Source of the DNA: Streptomyces nymphaeiformis
GTDB lineage: Bacteria > Actinomycetota > Actinomycetes > Streptomycetales > Streptomycetaceae
DNA: 64,000 nucleotides
Reading direction: 5' to 3'
Assembly: GCF_014203895.1 (NCBI RefSeq)
Contig: NZ_JACHJY010000002.1
Location: 372,001-436,000, forward strand
The notes below the pieces were generated by a model. The model worked only from the letters and a program-made list of their open reading frames with translations. It did not search any database and was not told the DNA's origin. Below are positions 28,556 through 37,191 of this stretch, piece by piece (position 1 is the stretch's first letter; every line of letters begins with the position of its first letter). Both the position numbers and the translations under genes were made by a program.

Positions 28556-30106
28556 TCATCGAGTGGTGATGGTGTTCCCCGCCGACCGCCGCAGCGCCTT
28601 CTTGTCGACCTTGCCCGCCGCGTTGTGCGGCAGCGCCGGCACCGAACGGAAGGCGCGCGGCACCTTGAAGTTCGCCAGCCGCTCACGCGTGTACGAGGTC
28701 AGCTCGGCCGCGTCGATGCCGGCCCCGTCCTCCGGCACGCAGTACGCGACGCCGACCTCCCCGAGCCGCGCGTCCGGCGCGCCGACGACCGCCGCGTCCC
28801 GGACGGCCGGGTGGCCGCGCAGCACCTGCTCCACCTCCGCCGGGTACACGTTGAACCCGCCCACGACGAACATGTCCTTCAGCCGGTCGGTGATCCGCAG
28901 GAACCCGCGTTCGTCGAGCACCCCGACGTCCCCCGTGTGCAGCCAGCCGTCCTCGTCGACGGCCCGGGCGGTGGCCTCGGGGTCGTCGAGGTAGCCGTGC
29001 ATCACGTGGTAGCCGCGGGTGAGGATCTCGCCCGGCTCCCCGGACGGGGCGTCGATGCGCAGCTCCGTCCCCTCCAGGGCCGTCCCCGAGGTGCGGGCCA
29101 GGGTCTCCGGGGACTCGTGCGGCGGGCAGATCGCGACCACGCCCGTCGACTCGGTCAGGCCGTACGCGGTGTTGACGCTCCGTGCACCGAGGCACGTCCT
29201 GATCTGCTCGATCAGCGTGGTGGGGATGTTCGCCGCGCCCGTGACCGCCATGCGCATCGAGCTCAGGTCGTACGCCTCCCGCTCGGGGTGGTGGATGAGC
29301 GAGGTGAAGACCGTCGGAGCACCGGTCAGGACGGAGATGCGCTCGTCGCGCATCCGGCCGAGCACGGCGTCGGCGTCGAAGACCTGCTCGGGGACGATCG
29401 TCGCCCCGTGCAGCAGACAGGCGAGGACGCCGGCCTTGTAGCCGAAGGTGTGGAAGAACGGGTTGACGAGCAGGTACCGGTCGCCGCGCCGGAGGGTGAC
29501 CGTGCGGGCCCAGGCGTCGTACACGCGCAGGTTCTGGCCGTGGGTGGTGGGCACGCCCTTCGGGCGGCCGGTGGTGCCGGAGGTGAAGAGGACGTCCGCG
29601 GTGTCGGCCGGGCTCACGGCGGCGGTACGGGCGAGCCGCTGCTCCCCGGTCACCCCCTCCGCACCCGACAGGAACGGTGACCAGTCCGCCGAGTGCAGGG
29701 CCACCGTCCGCTCCAGGAGCGGGAGTTCCTCCCCCGAGTCCGCGAGCAGCGCCCGGTAGTCCGTACCGAGGAAGTCGTGCTCGGTGAAGAGCAGCCGGGT
29801 GCGCGAGCGGCGCAGGATGTCGGCGGCCTCGGCGGCCTTGTAGCGGGTGTTCACCGGGACGAGGACCCCGCCGGCCGCCACCGCGCCGAGCGCGGCCACC
29901 ACCCAGCGCGCGCTGTTGGGCGCCCACACGGCGACCGAGTCGCCCGGGCGCACCCCTTGGGCGATCACCGCGCGTGCCGCCCGGTCCACCCGGTCGCGGA
30001 GCTCCGCGAACGTCCAGCGCTCCTCGCCGAAGACGAGGGCCTCCTCATCCCCGTAGCGCTCCGCGGCCCAGTCCGCGAGCCGGGCGATGGTCTGCGCGCC
30101 CCTCAT
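28556..30106 (-). CDS. fadD3: HIP-CoA ligase FadD3
   Basis: 516 aa adenylate-forming ligase. AMP-binding motif LFTSGTTGRPKGVPTTHG (about residues 172-189), VNPFFHTFGYKAGVLACLLHG near 212-232, TAYGLTESTG near 309-318, DGWLHTGD near 390 and the A10 lysine in NAAGKVDKKAL at the C-terminus. The NPFFH-FGYKAG block and VTGAANIPTTLIE agree with FadD3, which activates HIP and so creates the KstR2 inducer. The cluster palindrome lies 111 bp upstream. First of a two-gene operon with the monooxygenase. Confidence 0.88.
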   Translation of the reverse strand: MRGAQTIARLADWAAERYGDEEALVFGEERWTFAELRDRVDRAARAVIAQGVRPGDSVAVWAPNSARWVVAALGAVAAGGVLVPVNTRYKAAEAADILRRSRTRLLFTEHDFLGTDYRALLADSGEELPLLERTVALHSADWSPFLSGAEGVTGEQRLARTAAVSPADTADVLFTSGTTGRPKGVPTTHGQNLRVYDAWARTVTLRRGDRYLLVNPFFHTFGYKAGVLACLLHGATIVPEQVFDADAVLGRMRDERISVLTGAPTVFTSLIHHPEREAYDLSSMRMAVTGAANIPTTLIEQIRTCLGARSVNTAYGLTESTGVVAICPPHESPETLARTSGTALEGTELRIDAPSGEPGEILTRGYHVMHGYLDDPEATARAVDEDGWLHTGDVGVLDERGFLRITDRLKDMFVVGGFNVYPAEVEQVLRGHPAVRDAAVVGAPDARLGEVGVAYCVPEDGAGIDAAELTSYTRERLANFKVPRAFRSVPALPHNAAGKVDKKALRRSAGNTITTR

Positions 30107-30216
30107 GATCTGTCACGTCCTCCCTGCCGCACCGCCCTCCCCCGGGCGGGGCGCGGGCGGTGGAACCACAGCGGGTCGGAGCCTGGCAGGGGGAGGCGCC
30201 CCGGCGCAGGGGGCGG

Positions 30217-30233
30217 TTCCCGCTCACCGGGAA
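30217..30233. promoter_or_regulatory. Palindromic operator upstream of fadD3
   Basis: TTCCCGCTCACCGGGAA, identical over all 17 bases to the hsaE site. It lies in the 212-bp gene-free stretch 30107-30318. Confidence 0.65.
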
Positions 30234-30263
30234 GGTGACGGGACTTCTTCCCGACGGAACGAC

Positions 30264-30301
30264 GGCGCCGCCGCCCCCGGAAGGACGGGGACGGCGGCGC
30301 C
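30264..30301 (-). terminator. Terminator after the Sua5/YrdC gene
   Basis: Stem GGCGCCGCCGCCCCCG / CGGGGACGGCGGCGCC with one mismatch, 18 bp past the YrdC gene stop on the minus strand. Confidence 0.75.
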
Positions 30302-30318
30302 GGTGACGGGGAGGACGG

Positions 30319-30963
30319 TCAGGGCACGATCAGCCCGGGGACGACCTTCGCGAGCTCCGCCGCGGACAGCACGCCCTCCCGGACGAGGACCGGGGCGTCG
30401 CCGGACAGGTCGACGATCGACGAGGACACCGGACCCGCGGTCCTGCCCCCGTCGAGGTACACGGCCACGGAGTCGCCCAGCATCCCGAAGGCCGCGTCGC
30501 AGTCCTCCGGCGACGGCCGGTCGGTGAGGTTCGCGCTGGAGACGGCCATCGGGCCCGCCTCGGCCAGCAGGTCGAGCGCCAGGGGATGATCGGGCATCCG
30601 CACGGCCACCGTCCCGCCGGTCTCGCCGAGGTCCCAGGAGAGCGAGGGCCGGTGGCGGAGCACCAGGGTCAGACCGCCCGGCCAGAACGCCCCGATCAGG
30701 TCCTCGGCCGTCCGCGGCAGGTCCCCGACCAGCTCGTCGAGCGCGTCCTTCGAGCCGACGAGCACGGGGGAGGGCTTGTGACGGCCCCGTCCCTTCGCGG
30801 CGAGCAGACCGGCGACGGCCCGGGGATCGAAGGCGTCGGCGCCGATCCCGTAGACGGTGTCCGTCGGGAGGACGACGAGACGCCCCTGTCCGATGGCGGC
30901 CACCGCCGCGTCGAGTCCGGCCCGGCGGGCCGAGGGGTCCGAGCAGTCGAAACGCTGTGCCAT
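30319..30963 (-). CDS. Sua5/YciO/YrdC-family protein (L-threonylcarbamoyladenylate synthase-like)
   Basis: 214 aa single YrdC domain. Signature residues include LPTDTVYGIGADAF (about residues 32-45), AAKGRGRHKPSPVLV near 56-70, FWPGGLTLVLRH near 93-104 and SSANLTDRPS near 142-151. The family makes threonylcarbamoyl-AMP from threonine, bicarbonate and ATP for tRNA t6A. ATG 30963 matches the family N-terminus MAxRxDC; a GTG 12 bp earlier overlaps the upstream stop. It lies 8 bp after a carbonic anhydrase gene, a plausible bicarbonate supplier. It could be a second, non-essential copy. Confidence 0.82.
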   Translation of the reverse strand: MAQRFDCSDPSARRAGLDAAVAAIGQGRLVVLPTDTVYGIGADAFDPRAVAGLLAAKGRGRHKPSPVLVGSKDALDELVGDLPRTAEDLIGAFWPGGLTLVLRHRPSLSWDLGETGGTVAVRMPDHPLALDLLAEAGPMAVSSANLTDRPSPEDCDAAFGMLGDSVAVYLDGGRTAGPVSSSIVDLSGDAPVLVREGVLSAAELAKVVPGLIVP

Positions 30964-30971
30964 GGGGTCGC

Positions 30972-31592
30972 TCACTCCGCGCTCTCGACGCCGTGGGACG
31001 TCACGAGGCGGGCATTGCCCTCGGCGAGCTGGTAGGCGAGTCCCACGACCGCCACCTCGCCCGTCCGCACCTGCTCCGACAGGACCCGGGAACGGTCCAT
31101 GAGCAGCTGCACGGTGTGCCTTATGTGCTCGTCGATGATGTCGGCGTCCTCGGTCAGACCGGCGGCGCGGGCGGCCAGGACGCTCGGCGTCACCCGCTCC
31201 ACCACGTCCCGTACGAATCCGGCCGCCGGCAGCCCGTCCTCCACCGCGGTGCGGGCCGCCGCGACGGCACCGCACGAGTCGTGTCCCAGGACGACGACGA
31301 GGCGGCAGCCGAGCATGCTCGTGGCGTACTCGACACTGCCCAGGACCTCGGCCCCCAGGACGTGCCCGGCGGTCCTCACCACGAAGAGGTCGCCGAGCCC
31401 CTGGTCGAAGATGATCTCCGCCGCGAGCCGCGAGTCGGAGCACCCGAGGATGACCGCGAACGGCTCCTGCCCGGGGGCGAGCTGCGCGCGGCGGGCGGCG
31501 TCCTGGTTGGGGTGGTTCGGCCGGCCGGCGACGAAACGCCGGTTGCCGGCGAGCATCGCGTCGAGCGCGACCGAGGGAGAGGTGCGAGGCAT
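30972..31592 (-). CDS. Beta-class carbonic anhydrase
   Basis: 206 aa. Zinc ligands are in CSDSRLAAE (Cys and the Asp-Arg dyad, about residues 43-51) and LGHDSCGAV (His and Cys, about 94-102), so the active centre is complete. It interconverts CO2 and bicarbonate. The start ATG 31592 was chosen because the longer open frame upstream enters the divergent promoter. TTAGAGT lies just before the start and may be a -10 element with a very short leader. Operon with the YrdC gene. Confidence 0.88.
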   Translation of the reverse strand: MPRTSPSVALDAMLAGNRRFVAGRPNHPNQDAARRAQLAPGQEPFAVILGCSDSRLAAEIIFDQGLGDLFVVRTAGHVLGAEVLGSVEYATSMLGCRLVVVLGHDSCGAVAAARTAVEDGLPAAGFVRDVVERVTPSVLAARAAGLTEDADIIDEHIRHTVQLLMDRSRVLSEQVRTGEVAVVGLAYQLAEGNARLVTSHGVESAE

Positions 31593-31747
31593 GGCACCTA
31601 CTCTAACGAGCCGCTCCCGACCGGACCCCGCCCGGCCCCGGGCGAGCGATCCGGCCCGGGCGCGTGATGCCGCTGCAAAGCCTGGCATGGGCACGTAGAT
31701 TTTGCCCTCCCGTGGTTGCCGCCCCGACAGGCCCGTCAGAGGCTTGG

Positions 31748-31785
31748 TGACCATGCCCCCGGGGCAGCTGGTACTGCTGGTCACG
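31748..31785. promoter_or_regulatory. Inverted repeat upstream of the LysR gene
   Basis: GTGACCA (31748-31754) and TGGTCAC (31779-31785) are exact complements 44 bp before the LysR start, with GCCCCCGGGGC between. It is a possible autoregulatory site in the 236-bp gap shared with the carbonic anhydrase gene. Confidence 0.4.
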
Positions 31786-31828
31786 GGGGGTGCGCAAGGG
31801 TGCCCTCCGCCCTGAGCGGGGAATGTAC

Positions 31829-32809
31829 ATGCACCTCGAGTTCCGTCACCTCCGTGTCCTGCTCACCGTCGCCGAGGCCGGCAGCATCCGCAGAGCCGCC
31901 GCGCGCCTCCAGCTCTCCCAGCCCGCCACGAGCGCTCAACTGAAGCGGATAGAGCAGGAACTGGGCGGCCCCCTCTTCACCCGCAGCGCCGACGGGGTGA
32001 AACCGAACGAGAACGGTCAGTACGTCCTGCGCTGCGCACGCGACCTCGTGGTCGGCTTCGACCGGCTGCGCGAGCACGCGCGATCGGCCGCCGAGACGGA
32101 CCGGGGGACCACCGCGCCGCTGCGGGCGGGCGGCACCGCCGGCCCCCTGGTGTCGCTGCTCATATCCGCCCTTTTCGAACTCGTCCCGGAGAACCGGGTC
32201 ACCATCGACGCGCGCCGTTCCGTGCACACCCTGGTGAAGGCGCTGAGCCAGTCGAAATGCGACATCGCGGTCTTCGGCGAGTTCCCGGGCTTCCCGCTCT
32301 CCGTCGGCGAGTCGGTCGCGACGCGCACGCTGCTGCGCGAACCGGTCTTCGTCCTGCTCGCCGAGGACCATCCGCTGGCGCGCCAGGAACGGGTCCTCCT
32401 GCGCGACCTCCACGGCGAGGAGTGGGTCATGCCGGAGGCCGACGAGAGCGGGGTGCACGCCTACCTCCACCTCACCTGCCAGTCGGCGGGGTTCACCCCG
32501 CGCATCGCGCACGTGACGCCGGACCTGTCCGTGGCGCAGCTCCTGGTCGCCGGGCGGCGCGCCGTCTGCGGGGTGTGGCCGAGCGCCGACGTGCCCGCCC
32601 AGGGCACCGTGCAGCGGCCGCTCGTGGACGTCCCGTTCCACCGGCGGCTGCAGCTGGCCTGGAACACGGAATCCGTCCCGCCCGAGCTCGCCGACGCGGT
32701 GGGCGGGCGCCTCCTCTCGGAGTACCTGTCGCTCGTACGGCAGCGGCCGCAGTACCTCGCCTGGTGGGAGGACGGCGGCGCCGAGTTCGCGCTCGGCGCG
32801 GACGGCTGA
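31829..32809 (+). CDS. LysR-family regulator
   Basis: 326 aa. N-terminal winged helix FRHLRVLLTVAEAGSIRRAAARL, then QPATSAQLKRIEQELGGPLFTR, followed by a substrate-binding domain of two Rossmann-like lobes. ATG 31829 is chosen because GAGCGGGGA stands at the right distance; ATG 31823 is possible. It precedes an exported M4 protease in tandem. In Streptomyces a LysR activator (SnpR type) commonly controls a neighbouring neutral protease, although there the genes are divergent. Confidence 0.85.
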   Translation: MHLEFRHLRVLLTVAEAGSIRRAAARLQLSQPATSAQLKRIEQELGGPLFTRSADGVKPNENGQYVLRCARDLVVGFDRLREHARSAAETDRGTTAPLRAGGTAGPLVSLLISALFELVPENRVTIDARRSVHTLVKALSQSKCDIAVFGEFPGFPLSVGESVATRTLLREPVFVLLAEDHPLARQERVLLRDLHGEEWVMPEADESGVHAYLHLTCQSAGFTPRIAHVTPDLSVAQLLVAGRRAVCGVWPSADVPAQGTVQRPLVDVPFHRRLQLAWNTESVPPELADAVGGRLLSEYLSLVRQRPQYLAWWEDGGAEFALGADG

Positions 32810-32893
32810 CGGGTCCCGCAGGGCGGGTCCGAGGGCCGCGGCCCGGCGGCCGGGCGGGCCGCAGCACGGCACCCCCTATAGCTCCCCGGCTAT

Positions 32894-32907
32894 ATCCCAT
32901 ATGGGAT
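32894..32907. promoter_or_regulatory. AT-containing palindrome in the protease promoter
   Basis: ATCCCATATGGGAT, perfect 14-bp palindrome, 89 bp before the protease start and unusually AT-rich for the window (CTATAG and CTATAT also nearby). Candidate regulator site in the 187-bp gap 32810-32996. Confidence 0.5.
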
Positions 32908-32996
32908 CACGTCAGGAACATGTCACCTGGTGAACACTTCGCGTCAACGTCCAAGGACGTCGTCACCCCCCACGACGAGCGAAGGAACACCCCGTC

Positions 32997-34598
32997 ATGT
33001 CCCGTCCTCTGCTGGCCCTCTCCACGATGGTCGCCGCCGCCGTCATCACCACGGGCACGCTCGCCGCACCGGCGTACTCGCAGCCCGACGCCGCCCAGCG
33101 CGTCACCTCCGTCCGCGACACGGCGATAGCCCGGGCCGAGGCCAACGTGACCCGCCACGCCGACACCTTCGGCTTCGGGGCCGGCCAGGCGCTCCGGGTC
33201 AAGGACGTCGTCATCGACGCCGACGGCACCCAGCACGTCCGCTTCGACCGGACCTACCGCGGCCTCCCCGTCGTCGGCGGCGACTTCGTCGTCCACCAGA
33301 AGGCCGACGGTTCGCTCAAGGGCTCCACCCACGCCAAGGCCCACAAGGTCGCGCTCGGCTCCGTCACCCCGGCGGTCGACGCCAAGGGCGCCTCGGCCGG
33401 CGCGCTGAACCGCTCGAACGGCCTCGTGCGCAGCGCCAGGTCCACCCCCGAGCTGGTCGTGTGGGCCGCCGACGGCACCCCCCGCCTCGCCTGGCGCACC
33501 ACCGTCCAGGGCCTCGGCGACAAGGGCCAGCCGCACGGCGAGGTGTTCGTCACCGACGCCACCACCGGCGCCGCGATCGAGAACTACGACACCGAGCACG
33601 AGGCGACCGGCACCGGCCACTCCGAGTACACCGGTGACATCTCCCTCGACACCACCCTGCAGGCCAACGGCACCTTCGCCCTGATCGACCCGGTCCGCGG
33701 CCACATCACCAAGGACGCGCACAACGTCTCGTCCTCGTCCCTGAACAGTTCCTCCGGCACGCTGTTCACCGACGCCGACAACATCTGGGGCGACGGCCGC
33801 AAGTTCTCCACCGACCGCGCCACCGCCGCCGTCGACGCCCACGCCAACACGGCGAAGACCTTCGACTACTACAAGAGCACCTTCGGCCGCAACGGCATCA
33901 AGAACGACGGCCGCGGCGCCACCGTCTTCGTCCACGTCGGCACCAACTGGGACAACGCCCAGTGGTCGGACGCCTGCTTCTGCATGATGACCGGCGACGG
34001 CGACGGCACCACCGACCCCGAGCAGGTCGACCTCGACACCATGGGCCACGAGATGACCCACGGCGTCACCTCGGCCACCGCCAACCTGCGCTACAGCGGC
34101 GAGTCCGGCGGCCTGAACGAGGCCACCAGCGACATCCTCGGCACGATGGTCGAGTGGTACGCCAACAACCCGATCGACACCCCCGACTACCTCTTCAGCG
34201 ACCAGTCCACCCCGCCGTGGCTGCGCCGCTTCGACAAGCCCTCCCTGGACGGCCGCTCCGCCGACTACTGGTCGAAGTCCGTCGGCCGGCTCGACGTGCA
34301 CAACTCCTCGGGCGTCGGCAACCACTGGTTCTACCTCGCCAGCGAGGGCAGCGGCGCCAAGACCATCAACGGCGTCTCCTACAACAGCCCGACGTACAAC
34401 GGCTCCACCGTCACCGGCATCGGCAACCAGAAGGCCTCCGCCATCTGGTACCGGGCGCTGACCGTCTACATGACCTCCACCACGGACTACAAGGGCGCCC
34501 GCACCGCGACCCTGAACGCGGCGAAGGACCTGTACGGCGCCACCAGCCCCGAGTACGCCACGGTGGCCGCGGCCTGGACCGGGGTCAACGTCCTCTGA
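32997..34598 (+). CDS. Secreted M4 (thermolysin-family) neutral metalloprotease
   Basis: 533 aa preproenzyme. Signal peptide about residues 1-28 ending APAYS; FTP/PepSY-type propeptide about 40-190 (FDRTYRGLPVVGGDFVVHQ); catalytic domain from about 200. Zinc site HEMTH at 351-355 with Glu352 as base, third ligand Glu375 in GLNEATSD, and the transition-state His in VGNHWFYLAS near 442. It is exported, self-processed and degrades extracellular protein. Follows the LysR gene by 187 bp; a strong terminator lies downstream. Confidence 0.93.
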   Translation: MSRPLLALSTMVAAAVITTGTLAAPAYSQPDAAQRVTSVRDTAIARAEANVTRHADTFGFGAGQALRVKDVVIDADGTQHVRFDRTYRGLPVVGGDFVVHQKADGSLKGSTHAKAHKVALGSVTPAVDAKGASAGALNRSNGLVRSARSTPELVVWAADGTPRLAWRTTVQGLGDKGQPHGEVFVTDATTGAAIENYDTEHEATGTGHSEYTGDISLDTTLQANGTFALIDPVRGHITKDAHNVSSSSLNSSSGTLFTDADNIWGDGRKFSTDRATAAVDAHANTAKTFDYYKSTFGRNGIKNDGRGATVFVHVGTNWDNAQWSDACFCMMTGDGDGTTDPEQVDLDTMGHEMTHGVTSATANLRYSGESGGLNEATSDILGTMVEWYANNPIDTPDYLFSDQSTPPWLRRFDKPSLDGRSADYWSKSVGRLDVHNSSGVGNHWFYLASEGSGAKTINGVSYNSPTYNGSTVTGIGNQKASAIWYRALTVYMTSTTDYKGARTATLNAAKDLYGATSPEYATVAAAWTGVNVL

Positions 34599-34632
34599 CG
34601 TATCCTCATATCGTTTGATCCGATGACCAGTT

Positions 34633-34659
34633 CGGGCCCCGTCGTCACGGCGGGGCCCG
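34633..34659 (+). terminator. Terminator after the metalloprotease
   Basis: Perfect 9-bp stem CGGGCCCCG / CGGGGCCCG with a 9-nt loop. Confidence 0.7.
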
Positions 34660-34732
34660 TCGGTCTCGTACTGCCGGGAATACCCGGATGGGCGACTGCG
34701 CCGCCGGGGCGGACGACGGCAAGATCAACCGC

Positions 34733-35899
34733 ATGAGTTCATCCCTGACGCGCCGGGCGCTCGCCGCGGCCCTGCTCCTGACCTCGACGCTGGCCCCCGC
34801 CGTGGCCGTGGCCGCCCAGCCGGGCGGACACGACCACCGGCCGGTGCGGGCCGCGCAGGCCCGTCTGCTCGGCGAGAAGATCGTCCCCCACAAGCTCGAC
34901 TTCCAGGGCACCACCGTCGGCGGCCTCTCCGGCGTCGACCGCGACCGCTGCACCGGCGAGTACGTGTTCATCAGCGACGACCGCTCGTACCTCCAGCCCG
35001 CCCGCTTCTACACCGCCGAGCTGGACGTCGACGCGAACGGCGTGCACGCCGTCGACTTCACCGGCACCCACCCCTTCCTCCAGCCGGACGGCTCGGTCTA
35101 CCCCGCGCCGACGGTCGGCGACGGCAAGGCCGTCGACCCGGAGGAGATCCGCGTCGACCCGCGCTCCTGCGACTACTGGTGGGCGCAGGAGGGCGACCGG
35201 CCCAAGACCGTCGGCCCGCCGGTGATCCAGCCGTCCATCCAGTTCGCCGGCCCCACCGGCGCCTACCTCGGCCGGCTGCCGCTGCCGGCGAACTACGAGA
35301 TCACGATGGAGGAGCGCGGACCGCGCCGGAACCAGGCGATCGAGGCGATCACCTTCGGCGACCGGGGCCGCGTGCTGACCAGCGCCGTCGAGGGTCCGCT
35401 GCTCCAGGACGGCCCGGAGCCCGACGTGGACCACGGCGCGCTCGTCCGCGTGACGAAGCAGACGCGCGACGGCAAGGTCCTCGGGCAGTTCGCGTACCCC
35501 GTCGAGAAGATCTTCGCCGTCAACGACCCGAACAGCCCCTGGGGCCCGGACACCGGCGTCCCGTCGATCCTCGCCTTCCCCGACGACCCGAACCGCTACC
35601 TCGTGCTCGAGCGCACCTGGGTCGCCGGCGCCGGCTACAAGATCCGCCTCTTCGACGCCACCACGCGTGGTGCGACCGACGTGCAGGCGATGGACTCCCT
35701 CGCGGGGCAGCCGGTCGTGGCGATGCGCAAGACGCTCGTCGCGGACTTCGACACCCTGGGCCTCTCCACCGTCGACAACACCGAAGGCATGACGTGGGGC
35801 CCGAGGCTGCCGTCGGGCGAGCGGTCGCTGATCCTGGTCAGTGACGACAACTTCGCCGAGGACGCGGTCACCCAGATCGTCGCCCTCGCCGTGCGCTGA
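34733..35899 (+). CDS. Exported esterase-like/phytase-like beta-propeller protein
   Basis: 388 aa from ATG 34733, giving a clean signal peptide (RRALAAALLLTSTLAPAVAVAAQ). Mature part has GGLSGVDRDRCTGEYVFISDD near residues 63-83, DPEEIRVDP near 136-144, NQAIEAITFGDRGRVL near 203-218 and GMTWGPRLP near 351. These are the calcium-type loops of the esterase-like activity of phytase family. Function in Streptomyces is not established; phosphate release or a cell-wall role are both possible. Monocistronic by its flanks. Confidence 0.75.
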   Translation: MSSSLTRRALAAALLLTSTLAPAVAVAAQPGGHDHRPVRAAQARLLGEKIVPHKLDFQGTTVGGLSGVDRDRCTGEYVFISDDRSYLQPARFYTAELDVDANGVHAVDFTGTHPFLQPDGSVYPAPTVGDGKAVDPEEIRVDPRSCDYWWAQEGDRPKTVGPPVIQPSIQFAGPTGAYLGRLPLPANYEITMEERGPRRNQAIEAITFGDRGRVLTSAVEGPLLQDGPEPDVDHGALVRVTKQTRDGKVLGQFAYPVEKIFAVNDPNSPWGPDTGVPSILAFPDDPNRYLVLERTWVAGAGYKIRLFDATTRGATDVQAMDSLAGQPVVAMRKTLVADFDTLGLSTVDNTEGMTWGPRLPSGERSLILVSDDNFAEDAVTQIVALAVR

Positions 35900-35931
35900 C
35901 CTCCGCCCGGGCGTCTCCAGGGCACAGGTGT

Positions 35932-35963
35932 CGAACGGTCCGTCCTCAGGGGCGGACCGTTCG
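35932..35963. terminator. Bidirectional terminator overlapping the LacI gene end
   Basis: Perfect 11-bp stem CGAACGGTCCG / CGGACCGTTCG with a 10-nt loop; the LacI stop lies in the loop. Confidence 0.75.
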
Positions 35964-36989
35964 TCGTGCGCCCCCGTGCGCGGGGGCCCGTCCCGTACTG
36001 TCGCCGAGGACGAGTTCAGGGCGCAGGAGCCTCGGCCGGAGATCGGCCGAGGCGGGGGCGTCGAGGGCGCCGAGCGCCACCTCGACCGCCTGCCGGGCCA
36101 TGTCCCGCTTGGGCAGGACGACGGAGGTCAGCGGGGAACGGGACAACAGCCCCTCCGGGGTGTCGTCGTGCGCCACCACGGAGAGGTCCTCCGGCACCGA
36201 GAGGCCCAGGGTCCGCGCGGCCTCCACCGCGGCCGCCGCGAGCAGGTCGTGCGTCGCGAACAGCGCCGTCGTGCCGGGAGCCGCCCGCAGCGCCGCGGCC
36301 GCCGCCTCCAGGCCGCCCCGGAAGGTGGGCTCCGCGGCCAGGTGCACCGCGCTGTCGGGCAGCGCGATCCCGCCCTCCTCGAAGGCGCGCCGGAAGCCCG
36401 CCACGCGCACCCCGTGCGCGGGACTGGCCAGGACGGCCACCCGTTCGTGCCCGAGGTCGAGGAGGTGCCGGCCGGCCAGGTGCCCGCCGTGCTCGTAGTC
36501 GAGGGTGACGACCGGGAAGCCGTCGGGGAGCCCGTCGGGGAGCCCGGCCTCCCAGGCGCAGAGGACCACGGGGAAGCGGGCCCCCGCGAGCAGCGGCAGA
36601 TGACCCGTCAGGCCCTGGTCCCCGGCGATCAGGAGGGCGTCCACCGAGCGGCTGGTGAGCCCCGCCAGGTGCCGGCGGGCGCGCTCCCCGTCGAGCCGGG
36701 TGGTGCAGAGCAGCAGGCGGTGACCGCGCTCCTCCAGGACGTCCTCGACGTGCTCGACGAGTTCGGCGTAGAAGGGGGCGCGGACGGTCGGCACGAACAG
36801 CCCGACGGTGCGGGTGCTGCCGGTGGCGAGGGAGCGCGCCACGAGGTTCGGCACGTAGCCGAGTTCGGCGATCGCGTCGCGGACCCGCGCCTCGGTGGCG
36901 GGGCGCACGGGCACCCGTCCGGTGACGACGTTGGAGACGGTCTGCTTGGTGACGCCGGCGCGCTCGGCCACGTCCCTCATGGTGACCAC
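35946..36989 (-). CDS. LacI-family regulator
   Basis: 347 aa from GTG 36989, preceded by GGGGG; an ATG three codons later is possible. N-terminal HTH MRDVAERAGVTKQTVSNVVTG and hinge helix PNLVARSLATG (about residues 48-58), then a periplasmic-binding-type sugar domain with FATHDLLAAAA and SVVAHDDTPEG. Divergent from a secreted carbohydrate-binding protein, with the operator TTTTACCGGTCAAA between, so sugar-controlled repression of that gene is likely. The inducer is unknown. Confidence 0.88.
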   Translation of the reverse strand: MVTMRDVAERAGVTKQTVSNVVTGRVPVRPATEARVRDAIAELGYVPNLVARSLATGSTRTVGLFVPTVRAPFYAELVEHVEDVLEERGHRLLLCTTRLDGERARRHLAGLTSRSVDALLIAGDQGLTGHLPLLAGARFPVVLCAWEAGLPDGLPDGFPVVTLDYEHGGHLAGRHLLDLGHERVAVLASPAHGVRVAGFRRAFEEGGIALPDSAVHLAAEPTFRGGLEAAAAALRAAPGTTALFATHDLLAAAAVEAARTLGLSVPEDLSVVAHDDTPEGLLSRSPLTSVVLPKRDMARQAVEVALGALDAPASADLRPRLLRPELVLGDSTGRAPAHGGARRTVRP

Positions 36990-37091
36990 GGCGCCCCCGT
37001 CGTACCGGTCCGGATGGGCTCGCAACGTAACGCGGTCCCCACCCCCGGTCAAGGCGCCCGTGGGCCGTGGTTCCCCGTCGCCCGGGTCTTG

Positions 37092-37105
37092 TTTTACCGG
37101 TCAAA
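37092..37105. promoter_or_regulatory. LacI-type operator
   Basis: TTTTACCGGTCAAA is a 7+7 palindrome around the CG centre with one mismatched pair, the usual form of actinobacterial LacI sites, 86 bp before the lectin protein start and 102 bp from the lacI start, in the 202-bp gap 36990-37191. Confidence 0.65.
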
Positions 37106-37191
37106 GAAGCCCTAGGGTCCGTGCCTGCGTCATCCGGCCGTACCTCCTGCACGCCAACCCGGCGTGCGCCCCCACGAGCTGAGGAGTACGT

